A stretch of DNA of 43,236 nucleotides from Bacillota bacterium. Its GTDB lineage: Bacteria > Bacillota > UBA5301. Below, piece after piece: positions 43,198 through 43,236 of the stretch (the first letter of the stretch is position 1; every line of letters starts with the position of its first letter). The translations under genes and the position numbers were made by a program. The notes beneath the pieces were generated by a model. It searched no databases. It worked only from the letters and a program-made list of their open reading frames with translations, and was not told where the DNA came from. The stretch lies in assembly GCA_012735535.1 (NCBI GenBank), contig JAAYHC010000023.1, forward strand, positions 1 to 43,236, written 5' to 3'.

Positions 43198-43236
43198 CCG
43201 AAAACTTGCTGAACACGAACTATAGAGCTACCTCAG

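Overview
The window looks like a chromosomal core segment from a spore-forming Bacillota, probably a clostridial lineage. The genus cannot be determined from sequence alone. Almost every gene is on the minus strand. The order broadly follows the B. subtilis yqe/yqf region: obg-yhbY-proB-proA-nadD-yqeK-lytR-rsfS-[tRNA-Ala / T-box]-leuS, DUF362, VOC, fsa, comEA-comEC, gpr, rpsT, holA, spoIIP, murJ, lepA-hemW-hrcA-grpE-dnaK-dnaJ-prmA-rsmE-mtaB-hinT-rpsU, [five glycosyltransferases + SPOCS/DUF3794 protein], yqfC-yqfD-pgpH-ybeY-dgkA. Two accessory observations stand out. (1) A complete tRNA-Ala(GGC) gene lies inside the leuS T-box leader, between the Stem I/F-box half and the antiterminator/terminator half. 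A perfect TTGACA-N17-TATAAT promoter precedes the whole unit, and no obvious Leu specifier codon is visible. (2) A tightly packed block of five glycosyltransferases ends in a SPOCS-domain/coiled-coil protein. It sits between the rpsU terminator and yqfCD, replaces the usual yqeY/nfeD/floA genes, and is preceded by a mother-cell (sigma-K-like) promoter-like sequence. This is a candidate spore-coat glycosylation system. I also found good sigma-E-type promoter matches in front of spoIIP and yqfC, a perfect CIRCE element at hrcA, and a long unexplained hairpin leader in front of a DUF362 ferredoxin-like gene. All family calls are from reading motifs and synteny; no searches were run.
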